Counted from the first letter of the stretch, positions 31,644 through 42,320 are shown. The stretch: DNA of 64,000 nucleotides from Prorocentrum cordatum (GCA_963575745.1 CAUYUJ010011559.1:194501-258500); one strand, 5' to 3'. Notes: a model not told the origin generated them from the letters alone. Numbers and translations: made by a program.

Positions 31644-32324
31644 TCAATGCGGCATGAAAGAAACAGTCCCCGAGGGACCCGCGTCCTGGACCCAGAGGCC
31701 TTTTTTTTCCCAGGACCTCCCTTTCGCCCTGAGATCGTGGGCCCGCGGACGAGCCCTGTAATTAGTGCCGTTGACGTTTGCCGCGAACTCAAGGATCTCA
31801 TTGATGTTCGCGATGGTCGCCGCTGCTTCGTGCCTGATCCTGTCGTAATCGGCTCCTGCAGCCCTTGCCCCAGCAATGCTATCTGGAAGCCACGTCGCGG
31901 TTGCATCTGCGAGCCCGAGAACGACCGAAAACCTGACAGGGCCCGTTGGCCTCGTGCCGAGCCTCCCGGGGGCTCCAGCAACTGGCGCCGCCAGACCTCT
32001 GGGGAGCGAAGGAAGTCCCGACGGGGGGCAGAAGCTAAGGCGGAGCCCGGCGACCCCCTCCCCCTTCCCCCGCTGCCCCTCTGGAGCGCTGCCGCGGCAG
32101 AGGCACGCACGGGTGGGGCCGGCAGGTCCGCACGCCTCGTCGGACGCGTTCCAGTGGAACTCGCTCGACCCAGTGTCGAGGAAGTTCTCCAGATCCTGAA
32201 GCGGCCAATCGGACGCCCCGGGAAGGAGGAAGGACGGCACGTGACGCGTGGAAGAGCAGGGCGACTGCGTGCTTTCCTCCAGTTTGCTCCTCCTCCTCCT
32301 CGCAGTCTGACCAGGCCCTTCCAC
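31644..32324 (-). other. Possible coding fragment, unassigned
   Basis: A 226-codon open frame whose last third does not look like repeat translation (GADYDRIRHEAAATIANINE, then ILEFAANVNGTN, an amphipathic-looking stretch). An overlapping plus-strand frame (VDVCRELKDLIDVRDGR) also looks partly protein-like, so strand is uncertain. I recognise no family. It could be a decayed exon, a transposon fragment or chance. Confidence 0.2.
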
Positions 32325-32389
32325 TCACAAGCTTCTCCCCGATCCTCTTCCTCCATCCTACTCCTCATCCTTTTCTCCACTCCCTCCTC

Positions 32390-32640
32390 TCAGGAGAGCC
32401 CAGAATCGAACCGATAAGTCGGATCGGCGATCGAAATGGGTCGAATCGGCGGAAATCGGCAGCCAAGTCGGGAGAAATCGAACCGGCAGAACTGGCAGGC
32501 TAGTAAGCCAGTGAGGCATCCATGGAGAAACCGGAGCCCGTATCGGAACCCGAAGCCGAAACGACTCGCCATCGGAATAGGGATCGGAATCGAAATCGAG
32601 ATCGAGATCGAATCTAATCCTCCTAACCGAGTCGGAGGAG
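32390..32640. repeat. Degenerate TCGG/GATCGG-rich repeat, second copy
   Basis: Similar to 5846-6060: GAGAGCCCAGAATCGAA, GTCGGATCGGCGATCG, AATCGGCAGCCAAGTCGGGA. Ends in ATCGGAATCGAAATCGAGAT hexamers. Confidence 0.7.
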
Positions 32641-32959
32641 TCCTGCCCCTACTCGAGCCCTGCCCCTTCGAGCGCCAGCCCCCCCTCGTCGAGCCGAACC
32701 TGATCATGATCATATCCCAATCGAGTCGAAGTCCCCTATCGGGCAGTGGCAAGAAGGGGTTGAGCGCAACCTGGTTTCGTGATGTGCAACGGGGGACGCC
32801 CCCCCCCCGCCCTCCACGCTATTCATTAACCGGAACCACCGTCAACCGAAAAACACCAGCTACGGCAGACCTGGTTTCGTGACTCCACTCCATATTTGGG
32901 ATCTCGGGGCCCGATCACTGCCCGGCTCCCCTCAACCAGGGTCCTGCCTAAACCCGACC

Positions 32960-33080
32960 CCAGTCTAATCCTAATCCTAATCCTAATCCTCCCCTGCTCC
33001 TAGACCCTCCCGACCCTAGTCGAATCCTAATCCTATACCCTAACCCTAATCTACACCCGCCCCTAGGTCTAGACCTAACC
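32960..33080 (+). repeat. CCTAATC / CCCTAACC telomere-like tract
   Basis: Four CCTAAT units in a row (about 32968-32990), and ACCCTAACCCTAATC at about 33039-33053, among looser relatives. It resembles interstitial telomere-like DNA, but it is short and imperfect. Confidence 0.5.
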
Positions 33081-33294
33081 GAGTCGATCCTAAGCCTGAT
33101 CTGATCCCCATCGGGTCGAAGCCCCCCTGATCTAGTCCTGCTCGAGTCGAAGCCAAGCCTAACCTCAGTCCTGATCGAGCCCTGCCCCGTCGCACACGCC
33201 GGCCAGCCTTGGCGGTGCGCACGAGGGGGGGGAGGGAGGCGGAGGGCTTCTCAGAAGGAGGCTGCTTCTCTGAGGGCGCCGGCCTTACACCGTG

Positions 33295-33467
33295 TATGAC
33301 TACCTACCACACCACCCCAACCCAACCCGAAGACCCGAATTTCGGGTTGGGGGGGGGTAAGGGTTCCACATGTGGTTTCTCGACGTTTCCCGACCCCCCC
33401 CCACTGGAAATCGAGGGTAAATCTGAGCCTTCGGGTTGGGTTGGGGTGGTTTGGTGGGTGGTGAGTG
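33295..33467. mobile_element. Foldback family C, copy 1, with empty site nearby
   Basis: Begins CTACCTACCACACCACCCC at 33300, followed by AACCCAACCCGAAG. It ends with the complement CTTCGGGTTGGG, TTGGGGTGGTTTGGTGGGTG. The inverted ends are about 36 bases. It splits a sequence whose unoccupied version lies at 33607-33710. GTG is repeated at 33292-33294 and 33465-33467. Second copy at 48484-48647. Confidence 0.9.
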
Positions 33468-33555
33468 CAGACTAGGCCCGCGCCTTCTGAGAAGCAGGGG
33501 TGCTTCTAAGGAGCCCTCCCCCCTCCCCCCCACCCCCCTCTGCGCGCGGCTGGTA

Positions 33556-33612
33556 TCAGGAGGGAAAAAACACGTCGATTCCCCAGAAAATATGAGAAAA
33601 TATGGGAGGCGG
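33556..33612 (-). mobile_element. Foldback family 1, truncated copy 5
   Basis: Reverse-orientation 3' end only: CAGGAGGGAAAAAACAC, then GATTCCCCAGAAAATATG. It stops abruptly at the repeat containing the empty family C site. Confidence 0.75.
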
Positions 33613-33755
33613 AAGGCGTCTCAGAAGGAGGCTGCTTCTCTGAGGGCGCCGGCCTTACACCGTGCAGATTAGGCCCGCGCCCTCTAAGAAGCAGGGGTGC
33701 CTCTAAGAAGCCCGCCCCCCTCCCCCCCAACCCCCCTCTGCGCGCGGATGCTATC

Positions 33756-33910
33756 GGGAGGGGACAAAAACACACACAGACACAATCCATCGTCGGTTCC
33801 CCAGAAGATGGGAAAAGATGGGAAGCGGGGGGGAAGACGAAAGCCCAGCAAGTATAAGAACACATGGGCAACCTGTTGATTCGTGTGTGTCTATTTGTGT
33901 GTCTGACGTG
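33756..33910 (-). mobile_element. Foldback family 1, copy 6
   Basis: Full-length copy in reverse orientation, from GAGGGGACAAAAACACACAC to TATTTGTGTGTCTG. Confidence 0.85.
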
Positions 33911-34154
33911 CACGGCTTTCTTCTTCTTCTTCTTCTTCTATTTGTGTGTCCATGTGGGCCCCTTCCTGACAGCCGCCCGCGAGAGGGGGTCGCGGCGGGT
34001 AGCCGGCCTCCTCTGACGGGGCGGGGCCCCGCGCGCGGCGGCGCCGCGGCAGCGGCCAGGCCGCCCGCCCCCCCCCCCCCCGTTGAGATCGGTCCTCTCG
34101 GCCCCTCGTTCGATCTCCTCGGGCCATCGATGGTGGGTCCTCGGAGCCTCGGAA

Positions 34155-34390
34155 CAAAAATGCCTCGGAATGCTCCATCGATCGATCCTCGCTGCTCGAG
34201 CGGCCCTCGCTCCTCCGATGCCCCGATGCTCGGAATGCTCTACGGACCCTCGGTGCTCGAGCGACCCTCGCGCCTCCGATGCCCCGATGCCTCGGAATGC
34301 TCCATCGACCCTCCATGCTCGATCGATTCTCGCTCCTCCGATCCCCCGATGCTCGGGTGCTCGATCGATCCTTCGGTGGCAAGTCATGGG
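34155..34390 (+). repeat. About 62-bp tandem repeat, 3.5 copies
   Basis: Units share CTCGGAATGCTCCATCGA, CTCGAGCGACCCTCGC and GCTCCTCCGATGCCCCGATG. The last copy is diverged. Confidence 0.75.
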
Positions 34391-34559
34391 AGCCTCCCAT
34401 ACCATCTTGTCGGCTCTTGCGAATCGACGCTGGTCGCCGCCAACGCGACGCTAAACCGACGCAAGTGGACGCTCATCGACGCTAGCCGACGCGACATCGG
34501 CGCTATCTCATCGACTCCCAGACGCTGATCGACGCTAAAGTTCGGTCGGGTCCCTACTG

Positions 34560-34672
34560 ATGGAGTTTGGGCAACAAAAAATTAAAACATGCGAAGGTTG
34601 TCGAAAATCGTCCCCAGACTATTCTCGTAACGATGTTTGAATACTCGTCCTGTAGAGGGGCCCTCCCGACTT
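34560..34672. mobile_element. Foldback family H, partial copy
   Basis: Carries the right end CTCGTCCTGTAGAGGGGCCC...CCCGAC and inner sequence CGTCCCCAGACTATTCTCG shared with other family H copies. The left end is weak (GGAGTTTGGGCAACAAAAAA). Confidence 0.45.
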
Positions 34673-34869
34673 AACGCTAAATACGTAACTGCGAGGATAC
34701 GCATATTGCTCCCATGATTTGGCACCGAACGAGCTTCGCTTCGATCTCGCCGCCGCCACATCGCTGCTAACCGAATCGACATCGGCGCTGTCTCATCGAC
34801 TCCCAGACGGCGATCCACGCCAAAGACGGAACTACGAGGACACGCAGAGGGCCCCCATCACCTGAAACA

Positions 34870-35345
34870 GCACGGAGGAGGAGGAGGAGGAGGAGGAGGA
34901 GGAGGAGGAGGAGGAGGAGCGAGGAGGAGGAGGAGGAGGAGGGAGGAGGGAGGGGAGGAGGAGGAGGAGGAGGAGCGGAGGAGGAGGAGCGAGGAGGAGG
35001 AGGAGCGAGGCGTGGAGGAGGAGGAGGAGGAGGAGGAGGAGGAGGAGGAGAGGAGGAGGAGGAGGAGGAGGAAGAGGTGGGGGAGCGAGCAGGAGGAAGG
35101 GAGGAGGAGGAGCCTGCGAGTCGCAGCGCCAGACGTGCAGCGGCCGCACCGCGTCCCAGTCGCGGGCCGGCGGATGCACCTCTCGGGGGGGCGCCCGGCG
35201 CCCCGCGCGCCGAGCGGCCGCCCGTCGGGCCCGCGAGCCCCGGGGGGGGAAGGCTCTCGGGGCGGGAGGGGGGGAGGGGGAGGGGAGCGAGGAGGAAGGA
35301 GGAGAGGAGGAGGAGGGAGGAGGAGGAGGAGGAGGAGGAGGAGGG
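34870..35345 (+). repeat. (GGA)n microsatellite block
   Basis: GGA tracts at about 34877-35085 and 35269-35345 surround a G+C-rich insert (35090-35265). Continues as GCGAGGAGCGAGGAGCGAGC repeats to 35402. No coding signal. Confidence 0.9.
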
Positions 35346-35399
35346 CGAAGGAGCGAGGAGCGAGGAGCGAGGAGCGAGCGAGGAGCGAGCGAGCGAGCG

Positions 35400-36200
35400 A
35401 GCAGAAGCCGAGGGGCGGTTGGATCCAGGCAGAGAGAGGGCAGGCACACCCCTCAACCCCCTTCCCTAGCACCTGCACGATGGAGCCCGAAGGCCAGGAC
35501 CACCTTGCAAGCACCAGGGCTGGGGGTGAGGGGCATGCCTGCCCCGCAGAAGGCCGCGCGGGCGGCCAGGGTGCACGGGGCCTGCGGCAGGCCCGTGCTC
35601 ACCAGCACGAGGCCCGCCGCGGCGGGGAAGAGCACCCACAGGGCTCCCAGCGCCACGAGCGGGGGGCCCTCGCACACGTGGTTCAATGGGAAGACCACGA
35701 CACAAGAGGAGCGAGGAGGAGGAGGAGGAGGAGGAGGAGGAGGAGGAGGAGGAGGAGGGATGAGGAGCGAGAAGGAGGGCGGGCCTCCTCGGAAGGCTCT
35801 CGGAGGCCTGAGGCCTTCCAGGAAGGCTCTGCCGAGCCGCCTCCGAGGGCGCAGAGCAGCACTCCTCGGGATGGCCTGTGCGGGGGCCTCCGAGGGGAGC
35901 CCCGCCGCCTGCCGAGGAGGCCCGACACCCGGGGAGGGGCCGCAGCCCCTGCGCTCGAGCGGGCCCTCTGGGCGGATCCCTCCCGCGGGCCTCCTTCGCG
36001 ACTCGAGCGGATCGCGCGCCACCTTTCGGGGAACGAGGACTGCACGCGGATCTCTGAAACGCCAAGGTGAAACGCACCCGAGCACCAAGGCACGGACTCT
36101 GGCCGCCATGGCGCCAGCGCGGCCAACACCGCCCCTGCCGAAGCCCCGCCGCCGGCTCCCGCACCCAGCATGCGGAACGCCGGCGGCGGGGGCGTCCTAA
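35400..36200. other. G+C-rich stretch, no gene supported
   Basis: Holds a GGA tract at 35711-35760. Open frames cross on all six frames, and none shows a domain or a clearly protein-like composition. Confidence 0.4.
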
Positions 36201-36206
36201 GCATAC

Positions 36207-36367
36207 AAACTCTGAGATCCGCGCGGATCTCTTGCATCTGCGTTGGGCCCCCCATCCGTGGCGCGCGGAGCGCGCCAGGGGCGGTGCCGGAGGCACCGCC
36301 GGGGAAGGGGGTCCAGCGCAGATCCAAGGAATCCGCGCGGAGCGCCAGAAGTTTATCTTTCTGGCAC
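36207..36367. mobile_element. Foldback family B, copy 1
   Basis: The left side GATCCGCGCGGATCTCTTGC and TCTGCGTTGGGCC pair with the right side GGTCCAGCGCAGATCCAAGG and AATCCGCGCGGAGCGCC. The centre holds GGCGCGCGGAGCGCGCC. Other copies at 39411-39568 and 40906-41050, partial at 54598-54675. Confidence 0.8.
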
Positions 36368-36491
36368 GTTTTCTTCTTCGAACCTGTGGGGCTCAAGGCC
36401 GCGCAGTCTCCTGCTGGACTGCTGCCCTGCATGATGCGTCGCTTGTCTCTTGTCTCTCCACGTCTTGTTTCCGTTCTACTGTCTACCTGAG

Positions 36492-37759
36492 GTCGGGCAT
36501 CTCCCCCCTACAGGCGGATTTTGGCAGAAACATTAAAAATCCGCCGACCCTGTCGGCGTGTGTGAGGGGCTTTTCCGTTCGAGCCGTCATCTCCGTCATT
36601 CTTTGTACTCGTCGTCTCTGTCCTTCCCTTTCCCTGGGAAACCTCTTCCCCTGGGCTCCAGCCAAGCCGACCTTGAGCAACCTCGTAATTGAGTCGAAGG
36701 GAAGCCCCTTCCCTTTGATCCCTCCCCCGCCGGGAGGGGGGGGGGGGTAGCGACCCCCCCCCGGGTCAGATACGACGCCCCCCCCTGGGACTCCTCTTCC
36801 CCTGGGCTCCAGCCAAGCCGACCTTGAGCAACCTCGTAATTGAGTCGAAGGGAAGCCCCTTCCCTTTGATCCCTCCCCCGCCGGGAGGGGGGGGGGGTAG
36901 CGACCCCCCCCCCGGGTCAGATACGACGCCCCCCCCTGGGACTCCTCTTCCCCTGGGCTCCAGCCAAGCCGACCTTGAGCAACCTCGTAATTGAGTCGAA
37001 GGGAAGCCCCTTCCCTTTGATCCCTCCCCCGCCGGGAGGGGGGGTGGGGTGTCGACCCCCCCCCCGGGTCAGATACGACGCCCCCCCCTGGGACTCCTCT
37101 TCCCCTGGGCTCCAGCCAAGCCGACCTTGAGCAACCTCGTAATTGAGTCGAAGGGAAGCCCCTTCCCTTTGATCCCTCCCCCGCCGGGAGGGGGGGGGGG
37201 GTAGCGACCCCCCCCCCGGGTCAGATACGACGCCCCCCCCTGGGACTCCTCTTCCCCTGGGCTCCAGCCAAGCCGACCTTGAGCAACCTCGTAATTGAGT
37301 CGAAGGGAAGCCCCTTCCCTTTCATTCCTCCCCCGCCGGGAGGGGGGGGGGGTAGCGGGGGGGGTAGCGACCCCCCCCCCGAGTCAGATACGACGCCCCC
37401 CCCCCGTACCGACCTTGAGCAACGTCGTCATTGAGTCGAAGGGAAGCCCCTTCCCTTTCCCTTCCCCGACGGGGGGGGGAGAGGAGGTCCCGGGGGGGGT
37501 CCCGGGGGAGTCCCGGGGAAGTCCCGGGTCAGATACGACACCTCCCTCCCCCACCTTCTCGTCCTTCTCCCCGTTCCCCCAAACCATCCCACAGCCCGTG
37601 CCTCTTGCTGCGCATTGCGAACAGGGTCGGCGGCACCGGCCGTCAGGCCTTCGCAATACTCTCACGATAACCGAAAATAGTCAAACATATCACACATATC
37701 GTTCTCAGACTATTTTTGAACTATTTTAAAGTTTCCTCCTGTAGAGGGACAGGTCCGAC
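36492..37759. mobile_element. Foldback family H, long copy enclosing a tandem array
   Basis: The left end GTCGGGCATCTCCCCCCTAC and the right end CCTGTAGAGGGACAGG...CCGAC match the ends of the 145-bp copy at 63175-63319. If they belong together, the element spans 1268 bp and contains the 151-bp tandem array. The inner right part TATTTTTGAACTATTTTAAA is also shared. Confidence 0.45.
36642..37530 (+). repeat. 151-152 bp tandem repeat, 5 copies + 1 partial
   Basis: Units start at 36642, 36793, 36944, 37096 and 37248, giving periods of 151, 151, 152 and 152. A diverged part follows at about 37400. Each has CCTCTTCCCCTGGGCTCCAG, GAGCAACCTCGTAATTGAGT, the palindrome AAGGGAAGCCCCTTCCCTT, and runs of G then C. 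Differences are nearly all in homopolymer lengths, so the copies are very recent. Confidence 0.95.
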
Positions 37760-37839
37760 TTCAGTCTACCAGGGATGGGGGGGGCGCACGGATAGCGGAC
37801 AACCACCTGGGAAAGTATCGCTCAAAAATTCTTGGACTC

Positions 37840-38330
37840 TCCACCGCACGGCCAGGCGTGCCCACGAGGGCTCGAAGACGGCGACGGGAGGCTCCGAAGA
37901 GGGCCTCGAGAGCCCAAGACGGCCGAAGATGGTCCCAAGATGCCTCCAGGATTGGCAGCCTTTGAAATTTTATGGGGCCATCTTGGGCTATCGTGGGGCA
38001 TCTTGGTGCCATCTTGGGGCGTATCCCTCCAGGGCAATGCCCAGGAAAGCCCTCATACGCCCCCCCCAGGAGGTGAAATATTGTAAAACAAATGGAACAT
38101 GTTTTGCTCCCAAGACGGCCCCCAGGGCCCCCGAGATGGCCAGAGACGACCCCAACGTGGCCACGAAAAAAACAAGATGCAGCCCCAATGGCCCAGGATG
38201 GGCCCCCAGAGGCATCAAAATTGCCTCAAGATTGCCCGATCTGGCCCGCACATCGCATCAGAGGCCCCGAGGCGCCCCCGAGAGCCCCCTATGATGGCAC
38301 CACGCATGCTCCGATACAGCCAGAGCATGG
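37840..38330 (+). repeat. Degenerate CAAGATGGC-type repeat
   Basis: Repeated short blocks such as CCCAAGACGGCC, GAAGATGGTCCCAAGATG, CATCTTGGGGC (both orientations) and CAAGATTGCC. No clean period. No gene supported. Confidence 0.55.
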
Positions 38331-38457
38331 CTCGGGGGCGCCGACGGCAGCGGCCGCAGCCCTCCAGTGCAAGACGCCTGCACGGACGCCTGCTGACCCA
38401 AAAACGGAACTTTGGGGCACCCGTCTCATGATGGGCACCACGCTGTCGTGCATCGTT

Positions 38458-38602
38458 CAGGAGGGAACAAACAAACACACACACACACACACACAGAGAC
38501 ACAATTCATGGGGGAAGACAACGACCCAGAAAATGTGGGAACACATGGGGAATAGTTTTATTTGTGTGTATTTATTCGTGTGTCCTGGGGCCCCTTCAAT
38601 CG
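38458..38602 (-). mobile_element. Foldback family 1, copy 7
   Basis: Reverse orientation, from TCAGGAGGGAACAAACAAAC (with an expanded CA run) through CAGAAAATGTGGGAACACAT to TCCTGGGGCCCCTTCA. Confidence 0.85.
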
Positions 38603-38609
38603 TGACTTG

Positions 38610-39405
38610 TAGCTGCGACGCCCGACATGATCACGCACGGGGGCAGGTGAGAGCCAGGGTCTGCGACGGGAACCCTTATATTTGAACTAAACTGCCATGG
38701 CAAGCACTCCGACGACAGGCGACAACTTGCCCAATCTATGCTACTGCCGATACACGCATACGTATACTCACGAGACGGTCCGTCATACCGCGAAGGGAGG
38801 GAGCACCGCGGAGGCAAACAGAAATGCTGGAGTGGGGCGTGGGCCGATGTAGCCAGGCAGGAGGAGAACAATCAGACCCAGCCCACAAGATACCCGTCAC
38901 AAGAACCACAACCCCGAGAATCGCCAAAGTTTTTGCTCGGCCCAGGGTTGGGTCTCTCGCTCAGCGGCTGTCGGCGAAGAGAAACTCGGGGTACACTGGG
39001 CCAGGCGGCTTCTTGCTGGCTCGCGCGGAGCACTTCAGCACCAAGACACTCAGGGTGCCCCGCCGACTGCGCTCTGCCCGCGACCGCTGCCATCCGCCAG
39101 TGCGAGCACAAGCCAAAGGCACCCCAGGTGCCCTCGCAAGGCGTGTGGCGTCTCCTGGCACGGGCTCCCACTGCAGAGGACGGAACATTTGGAGATCTGC
39201 GAGCGGTGGCGGCCACAGACCGCGCAGCGACCCCGAACAAAACTCCCCGACAGCCCCCGCACTGAGAGCCCGGCACCGCACGTTGTCTGGGCACCGGGAG
39301 GCCCCTCGTCGCACGAGACGTCCACGGGAAAGGACCAAAGTCCCAACACAGTGCGGTCACCCTGACTCGACTCCCCACTGGCCCGCCTAGGATGAAAAAA
39401 AAACG
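38610..39405. other. Unassigned sequence, no gene supported
   Basis: This stretch does not match any repeat I could recognise elsewhere in the window. Cys/Arg-rich frames are open on both strands (for example a 168-codon minus-strand frame at 38872-39378), but no domain is visible. Confidence 0.3.
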
Positions 39406-39410
39406 GCACG

Positions 39411-39568
39411 AGCATGAACTGTTGGCGCTCCGCGCGGATTTCTTGGATCTGCGCTAGGCTCCCCTCCCTGGCGCGCGGAGCGCGCCAGGGGCGGCGCCGG
39501 AAGCGCCGCCAGGGTGGCCCAGCGCGGATCCGAGAAATCCTCGCGGAGCTCCAAAAGTTTATGTGTGT
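39411..39568. mobile_element. Foldback family B, copy 2
   Basis: From ACTGTTGGCGCTCCGCGCGG and TTTCTTGGATCTGCGCT to AGCGCGGATCCGAGAAATCC and CGCGGAGCTCCAAAAGTTTA. The arms are about 45 bases around GGCGCGCGGAGCGCGCC. Confidence 0.85.
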
Positions 39569-39693
39569 GGCGTTTTTCCTTCGTCGATCACCACAAGGTG
39601 TGACCACCACACCGTCTGGAGGGCCCCCCAGGAGAGGAAGGGGGGGTGGAGGAGCCAGAGGAGGCCTCCAGGCCAGATAAAGGCACTGAATCG

Positions 39694-39793
39694 GGTCCGA
39701 GTAGATGGGGTAGGAGAATCGCGCCGCATCGCCAATGCATCGGCGATTCATCGGCGACCCGGCGCGATCCTCCGACCCCATCTGCTCGGACCC
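39694..39793. mobile_element. 100-bp foldback element
   Basis: Left arm GGTCCGAGTAGATGGGGTAG plus GAGAATCGCGCC. The right arm is its complement, GGCGCGATCCTCCGACCCCA then TCTGCTCGGACC. The 32-base arms carry a few mismatches. A half copy lies at 5440-5475. Confidence 0.8.
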
Positions 39794-40110
39794 CATCTGG
39801 GACTGGAAGCGGCTAAGGGGTCTGAACTGGATGGGTCCCGGAAAAATCATCGGTCAAGGAGGCGGATGAGACCAAAATTCGTTCCAAACCTGTTCCCAGA
39901 CCCCACCCGGGGCCCATCTGCGCAATGTTTTCTACCCCGGATGGGTGTTTTTGACCCTCCTAGGGCCAAAACACGGCCCCCGAGGACCGCGAGAGGCAAG
40001 AGCCTTCCCGAACCCAAGGCCCCGAAGCTCTTTCCCCCTCCCTGCTCGTCAAGACCAGCGCCAAGCCACCTCACCCCCAGCCGGCTCCAACCTCACCGGA
40101 TCTACTCGGT

Positions 40111-40270
40111 GAAGGGAAAAGCTGGGACACACTAATAGACACAAATAACCAGACTCCCCATATTTTCCCACATGTTCTGGGTTTCTGCCTTCCACCCCAC
40201 TTCCCATACTTTCCCTATTTTCGGGGAAATCGACGATTAATTGTGTCTGTGTGTTTTTTCCCCTCCTGAC
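40111..40270 (+). mobile_element. Foldback family 1, copy 8
   Basis: From GAAGGGAAAAGCTGGGACAC to TTTTTTCCCCTCCTGAC, full length. Confidence 0.85.
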
Positions 40271-40565
40271 TCGGACCCTCCTCGGGGCGGCCAAGAGGGG
40301 GGCATCGAAAAGGGGGGGCGCAAATCATGGCCGGCGGCATGTGCGCGGCACCAGGGGGGGGGTGCCCAGGACGTATTGAAATAAGGAGGGGCGCCACGAA
40401 ATCTGGGGAGATATCATGGCCCCCGCCACGATATCACACCCCTGGTCATCACCCCCCTCTTTGCCACCCCCGACCCTGGGTCCTCGCCAGCCCCTCGATC
40501 CTCCTCTGGATGCCCCCCGAGATCCTCGGCCCTCCTCGATCCTCCGATCCCTCGATCCCTCTGCC
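40271..40565 (+). repeat. About 285-bp dispersed duplication, copy 1
   Basis: Shares with 42690-42970: GCGGCCAAGAGGGGGG, CGGCATGTGCGCGGC, GGGGCGCCACGAAATCTGGG, ACCCTGGGTCCTCGCCAGCC and CCTCGGCCCTCCTCGATCCT. Both copies follow a family 1 foldback, at different distances. No coding signal. Confidence 0.8.
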
Positions 40566-40905
40566 CTCGACCCAGGCCCCCTTGCTAGTCACCACCCCCT
40601 CTTGGCCGCCCCCCGCCATCTGGGAGGCCCCCCGGCCCGAGAGCGCAGGCGCCGGGGAGAGGCAGAAGCTCTGCGCAGGGGCGCCCCCCCCCTGGCCCAG
40701 TGGAGCGGCCGCCGGCAAGCCGCGCGGGGCCCCCGCCTCCATGAGCAGCGCCGCGCCCGCGCAGCTGCCGCCCGCGAACAGGCAGAGGTCCCACACCATC
40801 TCGCGGGACCGGGCGCCCCCCCTTGCTGCCGCCGGGCCTCCTCCTGCCAAATTTGCAGCAGAACGAGGGCCGAGAAAGCGGGACAGCAGAAGACAACACG
40901 GCGTT

Positions 40906-41050
40906 GCCATGAACTTGTGGCGCTCCGCGAGGAGCTCTTGGATCTGCGCTGGACCCCCTCTCCCTGGCGCCAGGGGCGCCGCCGAGAGGGGGGGTCCAGC
41001 GCAGATCCAAGAAATCCGCGCGGAGAGCCACAAGTTTTATGGTTCTGCCG
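40906..41050. mobile_element. Foldback family B, copy 3
   Basis: ACTTGTGGCGCTCCGCG and CTCTTGGATCTGCGCTGGAC on the left, GTCCAGCGCAGATCCAAGAA and CGCGCGGAGAGCCACAAGTT on the right. Six bases past it, a family 1 copy begins. Confidence 0.85.
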
Positions 41051-41055
41051 TTTTT

Positions 41056-41067
41056 GAAGGGGCCCCA

Positions 41068-41145
<78 letters not shown>

Positions 41146-41289
41146 ATATATATATATATAATACACACAAATAAAACTATTCCCCATATTTCCTTATATG
41201 TTCTGGGTTTCTGTCTTCCCCCCACTTCCCATATTTTCCAATATCTTCTGGGGAATCGAGGATTAATTGCGTCTGTGTGTTTCTTCTTC
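41056..41289 (+). mobile_element. Foldback family 1, copy 9, with expanded (CA)n(TA)n
   Basis: The CACA stretch near the left end has grown into a CA run at 41070-41143 followed by a TA run at about 41146-41161. The rest of the element is normal to TGTGTGTTTCTTC. Confidence 0.85.
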
Positions 41290-41353
41290 GATAGAGGCCC
41301 CCCCCGCTCTGCAGCCAGGGAACGACGGCGCGACGGGCGCCGGCCGCTGGCCT

Positions 41354-41615
41354 CCTCCTCCTCCTCCTCCTCCTCCTCCTCCTCCTCCTCGCTCCTCCTC
41401 GCTCCTCTCGCTCCTCCTCGCTCCTCCTCTCCTGCTCCTCCTCCTCCTCCACCTCCTCCTCCCCTCCCCTCCTCCTCCTCCTCCTCCTCATCTCGTCCTC
41501 CTCCTCGTCCTCGTCCCCCTCCCCTCCTCCCCTCCTCCCTCCTCCCCCTCCTCATCTCCTTCTCCTCCTCCTCCTCCTCCTCCCTCCTCGTCCTCCTCCT
41601 CCTCCTCCTCACTTC
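41354..41615 (+). repeat. (CTC)n microsatellite block
   Basis: CTC with CGCTCCTC and CCTCCC interruptions, 260 bases. Confidence 0.95.
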
Positions 41616-42150
41616 ATGAGCTTGACTCTGCCACATGGTCACACAGGGCTGGACCTCAACCTTGTTCGTCTTGTTGCCATCGTGTTCTTCGCTTCGCTCT
41701 ACCTGTTTTCCTGTAACTCCCTCCCATAACGAAAACAAAACACAGCCGAAGTCCAGCAGCACAGCGTTCATGTCCAACCCTGTGGCCAAACTCATAATTA
41801 CCCGCCACCACTGTCATCACCACCACCGCATCCTCCGCATTAAACTCCAACACCCCTTCTTCACCCTCGTCCTCCGACTCGTCGCATCCCTCCTTTCGCT
41901 GCTATGCATCCTCGATTCTCGCCCTCCTCATTCTCTTCAACCTCTTGCCCGTCTGTTCACTCCTCCCCCCCAAACCCCGTCCCTCCTCTTCAACCTCCTC
42001 CCACTCTCTCTCCTGTTTCCTCGATTCTCGTTCCAAGGTTCTCCAAATTCCGTCGCCCTTCCTGGATCCGCATTCCTACTTCCTCCTACGCTCCGCTTTC
42101 TGACCCATCCCCCCTCAACGCTCATTACGCTAGGCTCCGCGCTCCTCCAT
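41616..42150. other. C/T-rich stretch, no gene supported
   Basis: Pyrimidine-biased on the plus strand, with CACCACTGTCATCACCACCA near 41805. Ser/Pro/Leu frames are composition effects. Confidence 0.35.
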
Positions 42151-42154
42151 CCTT

Positions 42155-42320
42155 GAAGGGGAACTGGAATTCACAAATTAATAGACACAAATAACCAGAT
42201 TCCCCATATATTTTCGCATACGTTCTGGGTTTTTGTTTTCCCCACCACTTCCCATATTGTCCGGCATTTTCTGGGGAATCGAAGATTAATTGTGTTTGTG
42301 TGTTTCGTTTCCTCCTGAAT
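42155..42320 (+). mobile_element. Foldback family 1, copy 10
   Basis: From GAAGGGGAACTGGAATTCAC to TGTGTGTTTCGTTTCCTCC. Confidence 0.85.

Noticed and set aside
36642-37395. A possible CRISPR-like or direct repeat-spacer array
   Set aside because: The 151-bp units are contiguous and identical throughout, without unique spacers.
38872-39378. Cys-rich 168-codon minus-strand frame
   Set aside because: No spacing of Cys or His fits a known finger, and the opposite strand is equally open.
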